Origin: Serendipita indica DSM 11827 | Taxonomy: Eukaryota > Basidiomycota > Agaricomycetes > Sebacinales > Serendipitaceae | Reading direction: 5' to 3' | NCBI GenBank assembly: GCA_910890315.1 | Contig: CAJVGD010000005.1 | Span: forward strand, 496,001 to 560,000 | Length of the DNA: 64,000 nucleotides | Part shown: piece after piece, positions 50,746 to 61,749 of the stretch | Numbering within the stretch: the stretch's first letter is position 1 | Layout of the letters: every line of letters begins with the position of its first letter | Program-made: the position numbers and the translations under genes | Notes under the pieces: model-generated | Told to the model about the DNA's origin: nothing | Seen by the model: only the letters and a program-made list of their open reading frames with translations | Databases searched by the model: none

Positions 50746-51697
50746 ATGCCGTTTACTCTCGACGACTACTATCCAGCAGACAGCGTCGAGGCCCAGTCCT
50801 GGCTCTTTGTCCAGTACGTCGTCTAGCCCAGTGACTCGATTCTAGGTTGCTCACATTTTGACCAGGAAATACACGCACACTCACCATGTAACATGGAAAC
50901 ACGTCGCCTATGCCGCCAGATACGACGCCCTCTTGTCCTTTTTCCGCTCCCATTCAACCCTCCGTGTCCCCATTTCGCCAACAACGGGGACAACCGTCTC
51001 AAACGAAGAAGACGACGTAGAACACGCTGCACGCACAAGAAGTGATAGCGCATATAGCTCAAGTTCCATCCTCTCCACATCCTCGCACGCCTCGTCGTCG
51101 ACATCCTTTTCCACACCCTCGCCAGCCTCTCGCATCTCATCACTACCCATTATCGACCCTCAATCCATCCCAGCTTCGTCAGCATCCTCTATTGCTTCGT
51201 CATCCAGTGCACCCTCGTCAAACTCGAATGATTGTCGCGAGAAATTGTACACGACACCCGACTCGAGCAACATTATTTATATCCCCCCACGCACCCTCGC
51301 AGATCTCACAGACGTCTTGGGAAGATTAGCCATGAGCTACATGCTCACGCACATTTCCTATCTCCGCGAATCTCTCAAGGGTTCCGATTTCAGTACAATG
51401 AAAAAGATTGCCCTCGGCGGTCTTAGGGAGCTCATGCTCAGGGAAAGCACCAACACACGTTTGACCGAGACCATGGACGCACGCCCTGCCCAACGAAGAT
51501 TGTCGACGGACAGCCAAGAGAGGAGAAATGTCGGTCAGGATTGGCTCCGTCTCTTTGATGGGAGGGATGAGTGGGATGGCAAGACACCCACACTCGATCT
51601 CAGAGGCAGTCCGCCTGCGCTCTCAAGACCACAACCACTCCCCAGATCAAACCCCTATCCACGGCAAGAGGTTCATCGTGGAGGCGTCAAAGTATGA
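50746..51697 (+). CDS. gene X: Ser-rich protein of unknown function
   Basis: Exons 50746-50813 and 50866-51697 (900 nt, 299 aa). The start MPFTLDDYYPADSVEAQSWL runs into FVQKYTHTHHVTWKHVAYAA and YDALLSFFRSH, a compact, probably folded N-terminus. A Ser-rich low-complexity stretch follows (residues about 85-150). The C-terminal part has a likely helical block (LADLTDVLGRLAMSYMLTHI, then SYLRESLKGSDFSTMKKIAL) and a tail with LDLRGSPPALSRPQPLPR. I do not recognise the family. Its 3' half, from about 51240 on, is repeated in degenerate form at about 57300-57990, next to the second kinase. It lies at the head of the duplicated kinase/PARP cassette. Confidence 0.68.
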
Positions 51698-51990
51698 GCT
51701 TGTGCGAACAATGGTGGACGACGCAGACGCATTCTCCATTTGGAGACATTGCATACCCCCCCCTCCCCCTCCCCCCTCTTCCAGACGCATATGACTGTAT
51801 GCCAATCGTCTACATTATTCGACTCGATCCAAAATAAGCAAACTCGATTCTGTCGAGATGTATCATTCTTCGTTGTGTATACTGTTACAGAACACGCTAT
51901 CTACTCTAATCACTGCGAGCCGTAACTTTCAGAGTGTCCCCATCCTGATAAGCCCGAACGTCAGGCTGATAGTCCATGACCAACGTACAT

Positions 51991-52686
51991 TCAATACACA
52001 ATCAAGTAAACAGGGCGAATCGCGTTTTCGTCATAGACCACCAATTCGTCGTGCAAGAGGGAATTATGAATTTTTGGCTCAGCGAGAACCTAGATACAGG
52101 TCAGCATAGGACAAGACCAAGAACCACGGCCTCACAGAATGATATCCCTTTGGTAGAGCAATGAATTTCGGCGCGTCTGTTTTGACTTTGCAGCCATTGC
52201 CCACTACGACCTTGTTGAGAAGGACTGCTTTGAGTTCCGAGGGGGTCTGGTTGATTGCATACGAATCTACTTTTGACGAGGTCGCAGAGGTGTAGATTCT
52301 ATTCAACGTCAGGAAAAGGGAGCGATTCCCGAGGTCGGAAACGCATACCCCGGCACCAAACCGACGAGAACCCAGCTTTCCTTTACTAAATTTAAGGCTA
52401 AAAGAGTGTCGAACGATACCACATAGTGAACAGGTCGGGCTTGAGCATAGCTCGGTATTCTATGATAAGATACCATGAACGTTAGTGGTCCCGACATTCA
52501 TTGCCTAGTACTTACCCCAGGATTACCGGGGAGACAGTCCTGTTTGCACCCGTGGAACCTACGGTTTTCATTCCCTGGCGTACGTCCTTTTGAAATAAAC
52601 ATTCCTTCCCGCCTCTGCGTTGGGGTAGCGAAAGGTAGTTGGAGCCACTGCATGTTGGCGTTCGTGTGATTGGTGGAGTAGATAAC
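51991..52686 (-). pseudogene. third PARP-domain copy, N-terminally truncated, inverted
   Basis: Minus-strand exons separated by short introns encode the C-terminal PARP catalytic region: ATPTQRREGMFISKGRTPGN, NENRRFHGCKQDCLPGNPG, CSSPTCSLCGIVRHSF, GIYTSATSSKVDSYAINQ, LKAVLLNKVVVGNGCKV and, in the last exon, LLHDELVVYDENAIRPVYLI. The H-Y-E set (His in FHG, Tyr in GIYT, Glu in HDELVVY) is retained. The Cys-motif N-terminus seen in the two full copies is absent; the region upstream is the 3' tail of kinase A on the same strand. It is closer to the general family than to copies A and B, so it is not a simple product of the tandem duplication. It may be a remnant or a short domain-only gene starting at an internal Met. 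Confidence 0.68.
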
Positions 52687-54887
52687 CTAGAAGGGTAAAA
52701 ACCAGGCGGGTTCATATAGTACTGCGTCAGGTATTGCAATAGCCGAGATCGTCAACCCTATCATTGGGATCATTAGGACCCCATGAAATGCTCCATATTG
52801 GCGTTTAGGCCGGTGTACATCCACACCAGGTTGGCCACGAGAGAATCCAGCATTTTTACTGCCCTCCGTCTGTCCAGATATTCTGCCGACTTGGCTGGCA
52901 GTGAAATTCAAAACTGGCGGACGGCTCGTCGATCGTAATTCAAGCTCGAGTCTGTCCAGTCCGTCTGTTATCTTGGCTGCTTCCGTGTTACGATGGATGG
53001 CAGACGCTTCTGGTCGCCGAATCGAAGTTACAGGGGTGTATATTACTGATGATGACACTGAGTGTGTTGATGAATTCGATTCTTCATTGAAGTTGCCGAT
53101 CGAATTGCTAGACATTGGAAAGGCGTAGGATGGGTCCGACTCTTCTACAGCCGCTCCAAACCAATCTGGTAATAACGATAATGACGAAGGGGTCCAGCGA
53201 CCATGACTGCGAGGTTGTACTGTGGCTATAGGCTATAATTCAGAAACTACTTCGCACCCACAATCTTGCCTCACCACCATGACCGTCTTGTGTCATCGAT
53301 AGCTGCATTTCGCGGTCATTCATCTCCTATAATGTATATTTAATGTCAGAATGATCCAATCCATGAATGGAATTAAGTGAGTGAAACTAACGCCGATAGG
53401 ATCTTTGAATTACAGGCTTCAGTTATTCATAGGATTGCGGTACCACTATAACTCACCTTGAGGTCTGGCTGCATCTACGACATCGGGGTTAGAGAAGCAG
53501 AGTACGTTCAAACAGGCAGACGCACCTCTTAAATATACAACGGCCGCCCGAATACGAGTTATATCTGGCCGATTCATAGGTTCCGGCTGCCAGGCGTGTA
53601 CAAGTAAAGAGTTCCATAACATTGACGCCAGTATTTCATTTAGTTGATGAAGATCTGAGAATCTAGCTGGAGACTGTTTGCAGATCATGGCCTCCCGAAG
53701 TTCATCTGCTGTGAGAATTCGCTGATATGGCTGATGGCCGACTAGAAACTAGAAAAGATCGAGCATCGAACAGCCTTATTAGAACCGACCCCTACCTCGA
53801 GAGCTAGACATCCCACGGCCCACACATCCCCACTCATGGTTGCGCGCAGATTATGATCTCGGCCCGTGACGAGAAGCTCGGGTGGAGTATAGCGAGGGGT
53901 AGCTCTGTATGGAGAGGTGGTCGTCATACCGGCTTCTCCTTCCCAATTCGCCAGTCGGACAAGACCAAAATCTGCCAGCAAAGCGTGGCCTTGGTCACTG
54001 ATGAGGACATTCTTCTGAGGAAAATATGCCTTGTTAACATATGAGACATCATAAAGTTTGATAATTCACCGGTTTTAGATCCCCATGAATAACTCCGAGT
54101 TTGTGGAGATACGCGAGCCCTTCACAGACACCGAGTAACTAGGGAACGTCTGAGAGCGATTATTCATGAAGGAATACAGTCCCTACCAGTTGTACCCGCT
54201 CACCGAAGTGTAGGTCCTCCCGGGCCTCGAGGTAATCTCTCGCATCCCCTAGGGAACACCACTGAAGTGTCCGTTAGTTGAGCTTCTTAGTAGCATTTAA
54301 AGGTGAATTACTGGTGAGATCATTGCGAAAAAGTCGCCAAAACCAGTGGCATATCCCAGGAAAGGCAGAATATTTGTGTGAGATAGAGCCGCCCAAACTC
54401 TAATCTCTCTTTTGATTCGCTGTATCCAGTTCATCAATCATGTATTGGGGAATAGGAAGGGATTACCACATACCCTTTCGAGCGAATGCTCCCACGGTGC
54501 TGGTTTATACCGATTTTTCCGGAGCCTGGTTACCTTGACTGCAACCTACGAGATGTAAGAAAGGCTGAGTCCCCCTTATAAACATTTACCTCTGTGTCAT
54601 TCAAATGTCCCTTGTACACAGTCGCAAATCCTCCAGAAACACTATCCGCTACGTTTCTTATTGTTATATTTCCAGTCAAATTGATGGGCCTGTGTGAATC
54701 CATAAGCACCCTCAAATCGTCGGAGGTGTATTCTAGGGAGTTTGTTAGAACTCGACAAATATTGAGCATACCCCATACCCGCATTTTCTGGAGCCTCGTC
54801 TGAGATATCCTGTACGGCTGAGGAGGACTGATGCCTTGTGAGCATGCCGACAGACGATTTGCCGCTCTGGGCCCCGAGGGAAGCCAT
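52687..54887 (-). CDS. TKL-like Ser/Thr protein kinase, copy A
   Basis: The start MASLGAQSGKSSVGMLTRHQ at 54887 is followed after one intron by EYTSDDLRVLMDSHRPINLT. The kinase domain then reads DSVSGGFATVYKGHLNDTE, VAVKVTRLRKNRYKPAPWEH, ISPWCSLGDARDYLEARED, GLAYLHKLGVIHGDLKP, KNVLISDQGHALLADFGLVR, RATPRYTPPELLV, MSGDVWAVGCLALE and a last helical part (ILASMLWNSLLVHAWQPEPM). Glycine loop, VAVK lysine, catalytic Asp (HGD in place of HRD) and DFG are intact, so activity is plausible. A Ser-rich C-terminal tail follows through two or three small exons. About nine introns. Compared with copy B, a poly-A run near 52850 differs in length by one, so the last 30-60 residues are read in another frame; in the frame shared with B the stop would be near 52773. 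Substrate unknown. Confidence 0.8.
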
Positions 54888-55420
54888 ATACGATCCAGAA
54901 ATTAGCCAATATTACTCTGTGATAGGGTGAGCCTATGATTGTACAGATCCCTCTTCGGCATACCTAGAAATGCAGCCGCTGTGGCGTTGAGAAAACAAGG
55001 GGAGATGTGTTCGTTTCCAGGGCCGTAATGTTGTTATAAAATATGTCGAAAGTCTCCGTAGTAGATCTTGTCCGGAAGGTGGATTGAGGTGGAGGGCAAG
55101 AGCAGGTCTCCACACCCCATCAACGTGCTTATGAGCAGGATTCGCGGTCTCCTATCATCAGCGCCTTGTCCAGCGGCAGTTCCCAGGTTAATGGGAAGGC
55201 TTCTGATTGGCTGGTTAATTGGGCAGCCATGCGGCACATCCTCAGTAGTCGCCCGTATAACTCCTATATACACACGTTCAGAGATCGATTGAGTCTTGCA
55301 TGATCGCGTCTCCATGACCGATCCTCTCACAAGCCTTGCGTATTTCCAGGTTTCAGGGCTACGTCTTTCGGTAATGAGAGGGTAATGGTATCCGGGATTG
55401 GACGCTACGTATACGTGGAT
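54888..55420. other. intergenic, kinase A promoter side
   Basis: About 530 bp upstream of kinase A. It is partly alignable with 60303-60951 in unit B. Short open frames here have no conserved counterpart in unit B, which argues against genes. Confidence 0.4.
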
Positions 55421-55838
55421 TCAATGAGGCGTGCGCTGAGACCGGAGATCGTGACACTAAACCGAAAAGGCCATTCAAACCGCCGGCTTGGAATAATAAT
55501 ACACGCGAATCTACAATATAAGAAGTTATCCACACGTATATTGCATACTGTGGTTCGTCAATCTTTGTTCAGCTAAATTTTGCACGACTTACCATTGGTT
55601 TTATAGCCCAGACGAAAAGAACAGTCATCTTCCAATATCCCTTTCTAGGTTCTCTCCCGACTTGTGCTTTGTTTTGGGCGTATTTGGTAGCGGAGTGCGA
55701 AACATCGCCCGGTGTAGAGCGTCTAGAGGCTCGTGAGGCGTAATATCTATTTTTATATCGTATTGAAAGTTTAAATGCTGCGCATAGCTAGGGGACATGG
55801 TCTCTGCCGCGCCAAGGCAAAGATGATGGTGGGTCTGA
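55421..55838 (-). pseudogene. broken copy of the small single-TM gene (unit A)
   Basis: DNA-level counterpart of the gene at 60952-61390. Shared pieces include the ALARQRPC segment and KGYWKMTVLFVWAIKPM with the same intron donor position (here GTAAGT) and a matching acceptor. This copy lacks the ATG used in unit B, has an in-frame stop soon after the presequence-like part, and is shifted at several indels. The intact counterpart shows that this was once a gene. Confidence 0.6.
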
Positions 55839-56161
55839 CTTGCTTCTAACGACGTCTGGGATTTCACAAAACATGTGTCAATAATAATCTCAAAGAAATA
55901 GATAAACTTGGAGGACATTTGGCACACTTCTGAAACCGGATGGGCTGCGTGTGAATAAAGGGTTCAGTTGACATCTGGAAATAGCGCACTGATGGCGGAC
56001 GGGCAGAAGACAGCCGTGTCCGGGACCTTTCATTCTCATCCAGCTTCATGCAGTAGTCTCCGTTAGGGGCCTGACTCGCCAGCGGCAACCAAGGTTGACT
56101 TCCACCTCTGTCTGTCTTTATCTTTCTATTTGGTTAGAAACCGCAAGACCTGGGCTCAACG

Positions 56162-57266
56162 ATGCCACTCTTTGGACAGCGACCGCCTGCAACCCAATCC
56201 GACTCGTCGTCGAGCATCTTCTCCTTTAGGAGCAACAAGAGTACCATCAACAAGGCGCATCCATCAACGAATCAAAACGCTGGCGGCACAATTGGTCAGC
56301 TTTGTGTTGTCTGCATGGTCTCGACGGCCAGGCCAGACAGTGTATTCTGCGGGACGACGTGTATGACCCGCGCTCAATCGTTTGGTCCGCACTTGGCTGC
56401 TCTCCAGCCTACACACCCCCTGTATCACACCAGTATGTCCAAAACCGCGCTGGCGAATGTTCAGATGCTTACCGTCTTCCTCGTCGTCAAGTCACAGAAC
56501 TCTTTGGCAAGGGCTGGAGTCATGATACACCAATACCGGTGATCGAAAAGATTTATGCGGTCGTGGCTCCAGAGAACAGACACAACTTTTACCGCACCTA
56601 CAGGTACGCACCCCTCGAAGCTCGGGTGACATGCCCGCTGATGCAACCATTGCAGGAATTATATCGAGTCGAAGCGCAAATTAAAGTCCAAAAGTGTTAA
56701 ACCTGGAAACGAGCAATGGCGCTGGCATGGAACATATTGTGGGTGCTCCATCACTACGTACGAATCCAGAGGTGCAATCTGCCTCGCGCCAACCTGCTCT
56801 CTCTGTGGCATCATTCGTAACTCGTATGATATAGCCTGGTCCGGGCGGAAGTGGGGAAGGTAACATTTAAACCTCATCCAAGCGGTTTCATAACTCACGT
56901 ATCACCACAGATATGGGAGAGGTATTTACACGACTTGTACATCCTCAAAGGCCGCCGACTACTCGCGCACTACGCCCTCGAACCCACTAAAAGCAGTCAT
57001 CCTCAACGACGTCGTGGTTGGCAAAGGGGCCGAAATTGCAGGCGATATGCCAAACATGACCGAGCCACCATCAGGATACGACTCTGTACGTTGGATTTTC
57101 TACTAGGAGCTGCACAATCTAATCACGCGTAGGTGCTTGCTATCCCATCCAAGCGTCTCCATCGTGGTGGCGCCCCTCGTGGACTCAACTACGACGAGAC
57201 TGTCGTGTACAACAACTCTGCGATCGACCAATGTTCATCATCCTCTATCTTCCACTCCCTGCATAG
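56162..57266 (+). CDS. PARP-domain (TiPARP-like) protein, copy A
   Basis: The start MPLFGQRPPATQSDSSSSIF at 56162 is followed by a Cys motif of zinc-binding type (LCVVCMVSTARPDSVFCGTT, then CMTRAQ). Next come TELFGKGWSHDTPIPVIEKI, YAVVAPENRHNFYRTYR, VKPGNEQWRWHGTYCGC, CLAPTCSLCGIIRNSYDI, YGRGIYTTCTSSKAADYS, LKAVILNDVVVGKGAEI and GLNYDETVVYNNSAI. The PARP triad H-Y-E is present (WHG, GIYT, YDETVVY). Basidiomycetes have many such proteins, usually annotated as TCDD-inducible-PARP-like; the likely reaction is mono-ADP-ribosylation of a protein or nucleic acid, unproven. About four introns. The last dozen residues differ from copy B because the frame changes near the 3' end and stays open into the adjacent gene X fragment. 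Confidence 0.8.
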
Positions 57267-57299
57267 TTTCCCCATCTCACCCGCGGTCAACGGACGTCC

Positions 57300-57990
57300 A
57301 AACCTTCCGACACGAGCAATGCTATTTATCCTCATAAACCCTCGCAGAACCCAAATGTCTGACAGACGTTTGCGGGAGACTGGTCACGAGCCACATGCTC
57401 ACGCATATATCCTATGTCCACAAATCGCCCAAGGGTTCCAACTTCAGTACAATGGAAAGATAGTTTTGGGCAGAATCAGAGAGCCGATGGTCTGGGAAAG
57501 CACGAGCACGCAGAGCACACGTTTGACCTCTACGAAGACGGTGATCACTCTTGCCTCTTTAGAGGGTGGCAACGCATGCTCTGCTAAACGAAGATAGTCG
57601 GCAGATGGTCAAAAGAGGGAAAAGTGCCAGTCAGGCATGGCTTCATCTCCTTGATGGGTCCGACGCGTGGACGGTAAGACGCACGCTCGATCTACGGGAC
57701 AGCCCGCCCGCGCTCTCCGGACCACAACCGCCCCTAAGATCAATTCGTACCCATATCACGAGACTCATCGTACAGGTATCAATGTATGAGGTCCCTAGTT
57801 CCAGCGGAGCGATTGAGGGGACAGAACGCATTCCGCAATATCTTCCATTGGAGGCCCTGGAAACCCCCAGATACAGATTTTGGAGACTAAATACGACTGT
57901 ATTTCGCTCTCTACATTATTCGACTCGGAGTTTCTCTAGTCGAGATCGTCGTGTATATTGTTAACAGAGCACGCTATCTACTTTGATCAC
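57300..57990 (+). pseudogene. degenerate 3' half of gene X (X')
   Basis: Matches gene X from about 51250 to 51900 at DNA level: the segment with CACATGCTCACGCATAT, the Ser/Leu-rich end (TLDLRDSPPALSGPQPPLRS versus the same region of X), and 3' flanking CACGCTATCTACT. Frames are interrupted repeatedly and the N-terminal half and TATA promoter are missing. It begins within about 35 bp of the PARP A stop, which marks the duplication breakpoint. Confidence 0.75.
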
Positions 57991-58187
57991 TGAGAGTTTT
58001 GCCGCAAGCTTTCAGATGATCTCGTCGCCACGAATGCTTCGGTCGTTAATAAATTATATCGAATCCAGGCTCAGGTTGATGTTCTGGGTCCAAGGAAAGA
58101 GTGGAATTGAAGATATTTAAATGGCATTATAATAAACCAGACGACAGTTAAATGTCGACATGATGAATATACTCCGCAGTTTAGCTT

Positions 58188-60302
58188 CTATGATATGAAG
58201 CGCTGCATACTAGACTTTAAACTTGAAAACAGCCGCACCACGGGGACCATGAGAGAATCCAGCATTTTACTGCCCTCTTGTTGTCCGGATACCGGGCCAA
58301 CTTTGTGGGCACCGGGACTCGAAGCTGGTGCACGGCTCGTCGATCGTGATTCAAGCTCGAGTTTATTCGGTTCGTATGCTCGCTTGGCTTTGACTGTCTC
58401 CGACTGGATGGAAGCCGCTTTCCTATCGCACTCGTGTGTCTCTCGGCGGGTTTCAGAGGCCAAGTCTGGTGGCCGAGTCGAATTTCCATTGGTGACTAGT
58501 GTTGATGATGACTGTGAGAAAGTTGATGAGGCTGATGGTCCGTCGAAGCTGATCAGTGTATTGCTAACCACTGGCAAAGTGTTGTATGAGCCCGACTCTT
58601 CTACAGTCGCTCCAGACAAAGATGTTGCATTTCCGGTAATAGATGATGGTGATGATGATAACGATGAAGGGATCTGAAGGCCATGACGTTGAGGCTGCAC
58701 TGTGGCTAATAGTCATAAGTCGAATTCACCGCGTACGCATGCCTTCAACTTACCAGCGTGATCGCCCTGTGCCGTCAATGACAGCATTTCGTAATTTCTT
58801 ACTTCCTACAAATGGTATTTCATGTCAGAATGACCCAATCTGCAGATAGAGCCCAGTAATTTGAAACTAACTGCAACAGGACCTTCCATAGCGTTGTAGG
58901 ACAACTTTGACCAACCTTGAAGTCTGGCCGTATCTATGATATAAGAGTTAGAAGCAGAATGCGTTCAAGCAGGCAGACACACCTCTTAGAACTATGACGG
59001 TCGCCTGAATACTAGCTACACTCGGCCGTTTCGCAGGGTCCAACTGCCAGGTGTGTACGAATAGAGAGCTCCATAACATCGATGCCAGCGAGCTGTCCAA
59101 TTTCTGAAGATCTGAGAGTTCAGCCGGAAGCTGTCCACGGTTCATGGCCTCCTGAAGCTTGTTTGTTTTGTGAATTGGCTGGTATGGCTGATAGTCAACT
59201 AGAAACTAGAAAGGATTGAGTCTTAGAATGTCTTATTAGAATCAACTCCTACCTCGAGAGCTAGACATCCCACAGCCCACACATCTCCACTCATAGTCGC
59301 ACGCAGATTAGGATCTTGGTCCAGGATGAGGAGCTCAGGTGCAGTATAACGAGGTGTGGCTCTGTATGGAGAGGTGGTCGTCATACCGGCTTCTCCTTCC
59401 CAATTCGCCAGTCGGACAAGACCAAAATCTGCCAATAGGGCCCGGTTTTGGTCACTGATGAGAACATTTTCCTGGGAAGAAGTATATGTTTAGTATTTGA
59501 GCCATCATAAGCTTGGATGAGTCACCAGTTTTAGATCCCCATGAATCACTCCGAGTTTGTGGAGGTACGCGAGCCCTTCGCAGACGTCGAGTAACTGGGG
59601 AATGTCTGAGAGTGATTATTCAAGAAAAAACACAGTTCCTACCAGTTGTATCCGCTCATCGAAGCGTATATCTCTATGGGTGTCAAGGTAACTACTCGCA
59701 TCCCCTAGCGAGCACCACTGAAATGCCTGTTAGACAGAACTTCCGGTAGCATAGAAGTAAAGCACCGGAGACACCATTGTGAGAAAGTCTCCAAACTCGC
59801 GTGCATATCCCAGGAAAGGTAGGATATTCGGATGCGATACAGCTGCCCATACTTTAATCTCTCTTTTGATTCGCTATATCCGGTCCATCAATCATGTACT
59901 GGGGAATAGGACGAGATTACTACGTACCCTTTCGAGCGAATGCTCCCATGGTGCGGGTTTAGGCCGTTTTCTTTTGAACCTGGACACTTTGACTGCAACC
60001 TACGAGATATTAGAAAGGAAGTATCACCTTGTATAATATTTACCTCTTTATTATTCAACAGCCCTTTGTACACAGTCGCAAAACCTCCCGGAACACCGTC
60101 CGCCGAGTTGTTGATTGTTATCTTGTCAGTCAGATCGATAGGCTTGCATGAATCCATGAGTACTCTCAAATCTTCAGAGGTGTCCTCTGGGGAGTCATTA
60201 GAACTCGACAGGAATTACCATGAGTATACTCATACCTGCACGTTCTGTGGTCTCATCTATGTTATCTTGTAGGGATGAGGAGGATTGCTGCTTTGTGAGC
60301 AT
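58188..60302 (-). CDS. TKL-like Ser/Thr protein kinase, copy B
   Basis: Paralog of the kinase at 52687-54887 with the same exon plan. The Met used by copy A is an Ile codon here, so I start at the next in-frame ATG (60302, MLTKQQSSSSLQDNIDETTE). Then DLRVLMDSCKPIDLT-type sequence, DGVPGGFATVYKGLLNNKE, VAVKVSRFKRKRPKPAPWEH, GVIHGDLKL, ENVLISDQNRALLADFGLVR, TPRYTAPELLILDQDP, MSGDVWAVGCLALEVGVD and SLASMLWSSLFVHTWQLDPA. Catalytic Asp, VAVK Lys and DFG are present, but the residue after HGDLK is Leu in place of the near-universal Pro. The tail runs MLSLTAQGDHA, then QPQRHGLQIPSSLSSSPSSI, and is Ser-rich to the stop at 58188. Substrate unknown; likely active but the Pro to Leu change deserves care. 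Confidence 0.8.
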
Positions 60303-60951
60303 GCCGACGGCCGATGTGTTGCTCTGGGTTTCAAGGGAGGCGATATACGTTCCAGAAATTAGCCAAGATCACTCTGCGATAGGATGAGCTTATGACTATA
60401 CACATCCTTCTTGGACATACACGACTCGCCAGGGGTCGAGGGTGCCTTTCAAAAGCTCGGAAATGCAGGCGTCGTGGCGTTGAGGAAAGGAAAGGACCTA
60501 TGTTCGCTTGCAAGGCCTTTATATCGATAGAAGAAATTTCGAAAGTTTTGGTAATAGACCTTTGGCCGGAAAGGGGTGAATGGAGGTGGAAGATAAGAGC
60601 AAGTTGTCCTCACCACTTGGAGGCGACACTCCACCCCCACCAGCGTGCTTATGAACAGAGTCGTGCCAGTCTCTTTGCCCGAGGCGCCTAACCCGAGAGG
60701 CAGTTACCAGTTCAATCCCGAGGCACCTCATTGGCCGGTTAGCTCGATCGACATGCGGCACGTCCTCAGGATTCACCCCGCATGACCGCCCTCTATATAC
60801 ACTTTTAGAATGATCGGGTTTTGTGCATTCACTCCTTGATAACCTATCGTCATCCGTCTTGTATGTTTCTGGGGGGCTTGAAACTACAGCTCTGAGTGAA
60901 ATCCTGCCATAAGATCGCATTTTCTCTATTAGACGCTAGGTATAGGTAGAT
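60303..60951. other. intergenic, kinase B promoter side
   Basis: About 650 bp between kinase B and the small TM gene. It holds a TATATACAC-type element near 60794 and DNA that partly aligns with 54888-55420. A stretch near 60705 (CAGTTCAATCCCGAGG) resembles a tRNA B box, but no cloverleaf can be drawn. Confidence 0.4.
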
Positions 60952-61390
60952 TCAATGAAGCGTTGTGCGCTGAGAAGGGAGGTTGTAAGAAGGTCGTTCA
61001 AACCGCTGGCTTGGATAATAATGCACGCGAATCTACATCGTCAGAAGTTATCCACATGTATAACGCATACTGCGGTTTGTCACTCTTTGTGCAACTAAAT
61101 TTTATAAAGCTCACCGCTGGCCCAGTAGCCCACACGAGAAGGATAGCCGTCTTCCAATACCCCTTTCTAGGCTCTACAGCAGGTTTTCTCTCCCAACTTG
61201 TGCTTGTTTTAGGCGCGTCTGGCGGCGGAGTTCGAGACTCGAGGAGTACATCTCCGGGTGTAGAGCGTCTAGAGGCTCGCGAGGCGTAATATCTATCTTG
61301 TATCATATTGAACGTTTGAATACGTTGAATAGCTAGGCGACATGGTCTCTGCCGCGCCAAGGCAGAAATGACGGTGGGTCTGAGAGACAT
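60952..61390 (-). CDS. small protein with presequence-like N-terminus and one TM segment
   Basis: The start MSLRPTVISALARQRPCRLA at 61390 is rich in Arg and lacks acidic residues for the first 30 positions, like a mitochondrial targeting peptide. A Pro/Ser linker leads to KPAVEPRKGYWKTAILLVWA, a hydrophobic segment. I place an intron with donor GTGAGC after GPA; its acceptor GATGTAG is conserved in unit A, and the second exon reads IRVHYYPSQRFERPSYNLPS to a stop at 60952. Without the splice the frame stays open to 60998. I recognise no family. It lies between kinase B and PARP B and faces away from PARP B. A broken copy sits at the same place in unit A. Confidence 0.5.
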
Positions 61391-61749
61391 GTGCACTTGC
61401 TTCCGACGTCGTCTGGCGATTTCATCAAACCCAAAAAGCTTTAGTAAATAGGATTTTCAACAGAATAGAGAGACACCTGGCACACTTCTGAAAACAGACG
61501 AGCGTCGCTGTGAACACTGCATTTTGTTCACTTTGGATTCTGACAATAGCACAGTGATGGCAGATTCTGTAACGACAGGCTCTCGTATGCGGGTGCGTAT
61601 CGGATGGATGGTCGAGCTGTCATTCTCATCCAGCTTTATAGTCTCCCCATCAGGGCCCTTAGCCGCCAGCATCCACCCAACTTGTCTAGCACCTCCGTCT
61701 GTCTTTCTCTCTCCACTTGGTTAAAAAAACGCTAGAGCTGGGCTTACCG

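Larger units (their letters stand above)
51240..57266. repeat. tandem segmental duplication, unit A
   Basis: Order: 3' half of gene X (+), a truncated PARP copy (-), TKL-like kinase A (-), broken small TM gene (-), PARP-domain gene A (+). The same order recurs in unit B except for the truncated PARP copy. Offsets between matching points are about 6.09 kb for X, 5.46 kb for the kinases and 5.59 kb for the PARP starts, so indels have built up since duplication. Matching is also visible in non-coding DNA, for example GTGTAGAGCGTCTAGAGGCT near 55713 and 61258. Confidence 0.82.

Noticed and set aside
55625-56088. Open frames between kinase A and PARP A as new genes
   Set aside because: Unit B comparison shows they are misread pieces of the broken small TM gene and of the PARP promoter.
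60690-60770. Possible tRNA (B-box-like CAGTTCAATCCCGAGG)
   Set aside because: No A box at the right distance and no acceptor or anticodon stem can be formed; the unit A counterpart lacks the motif.
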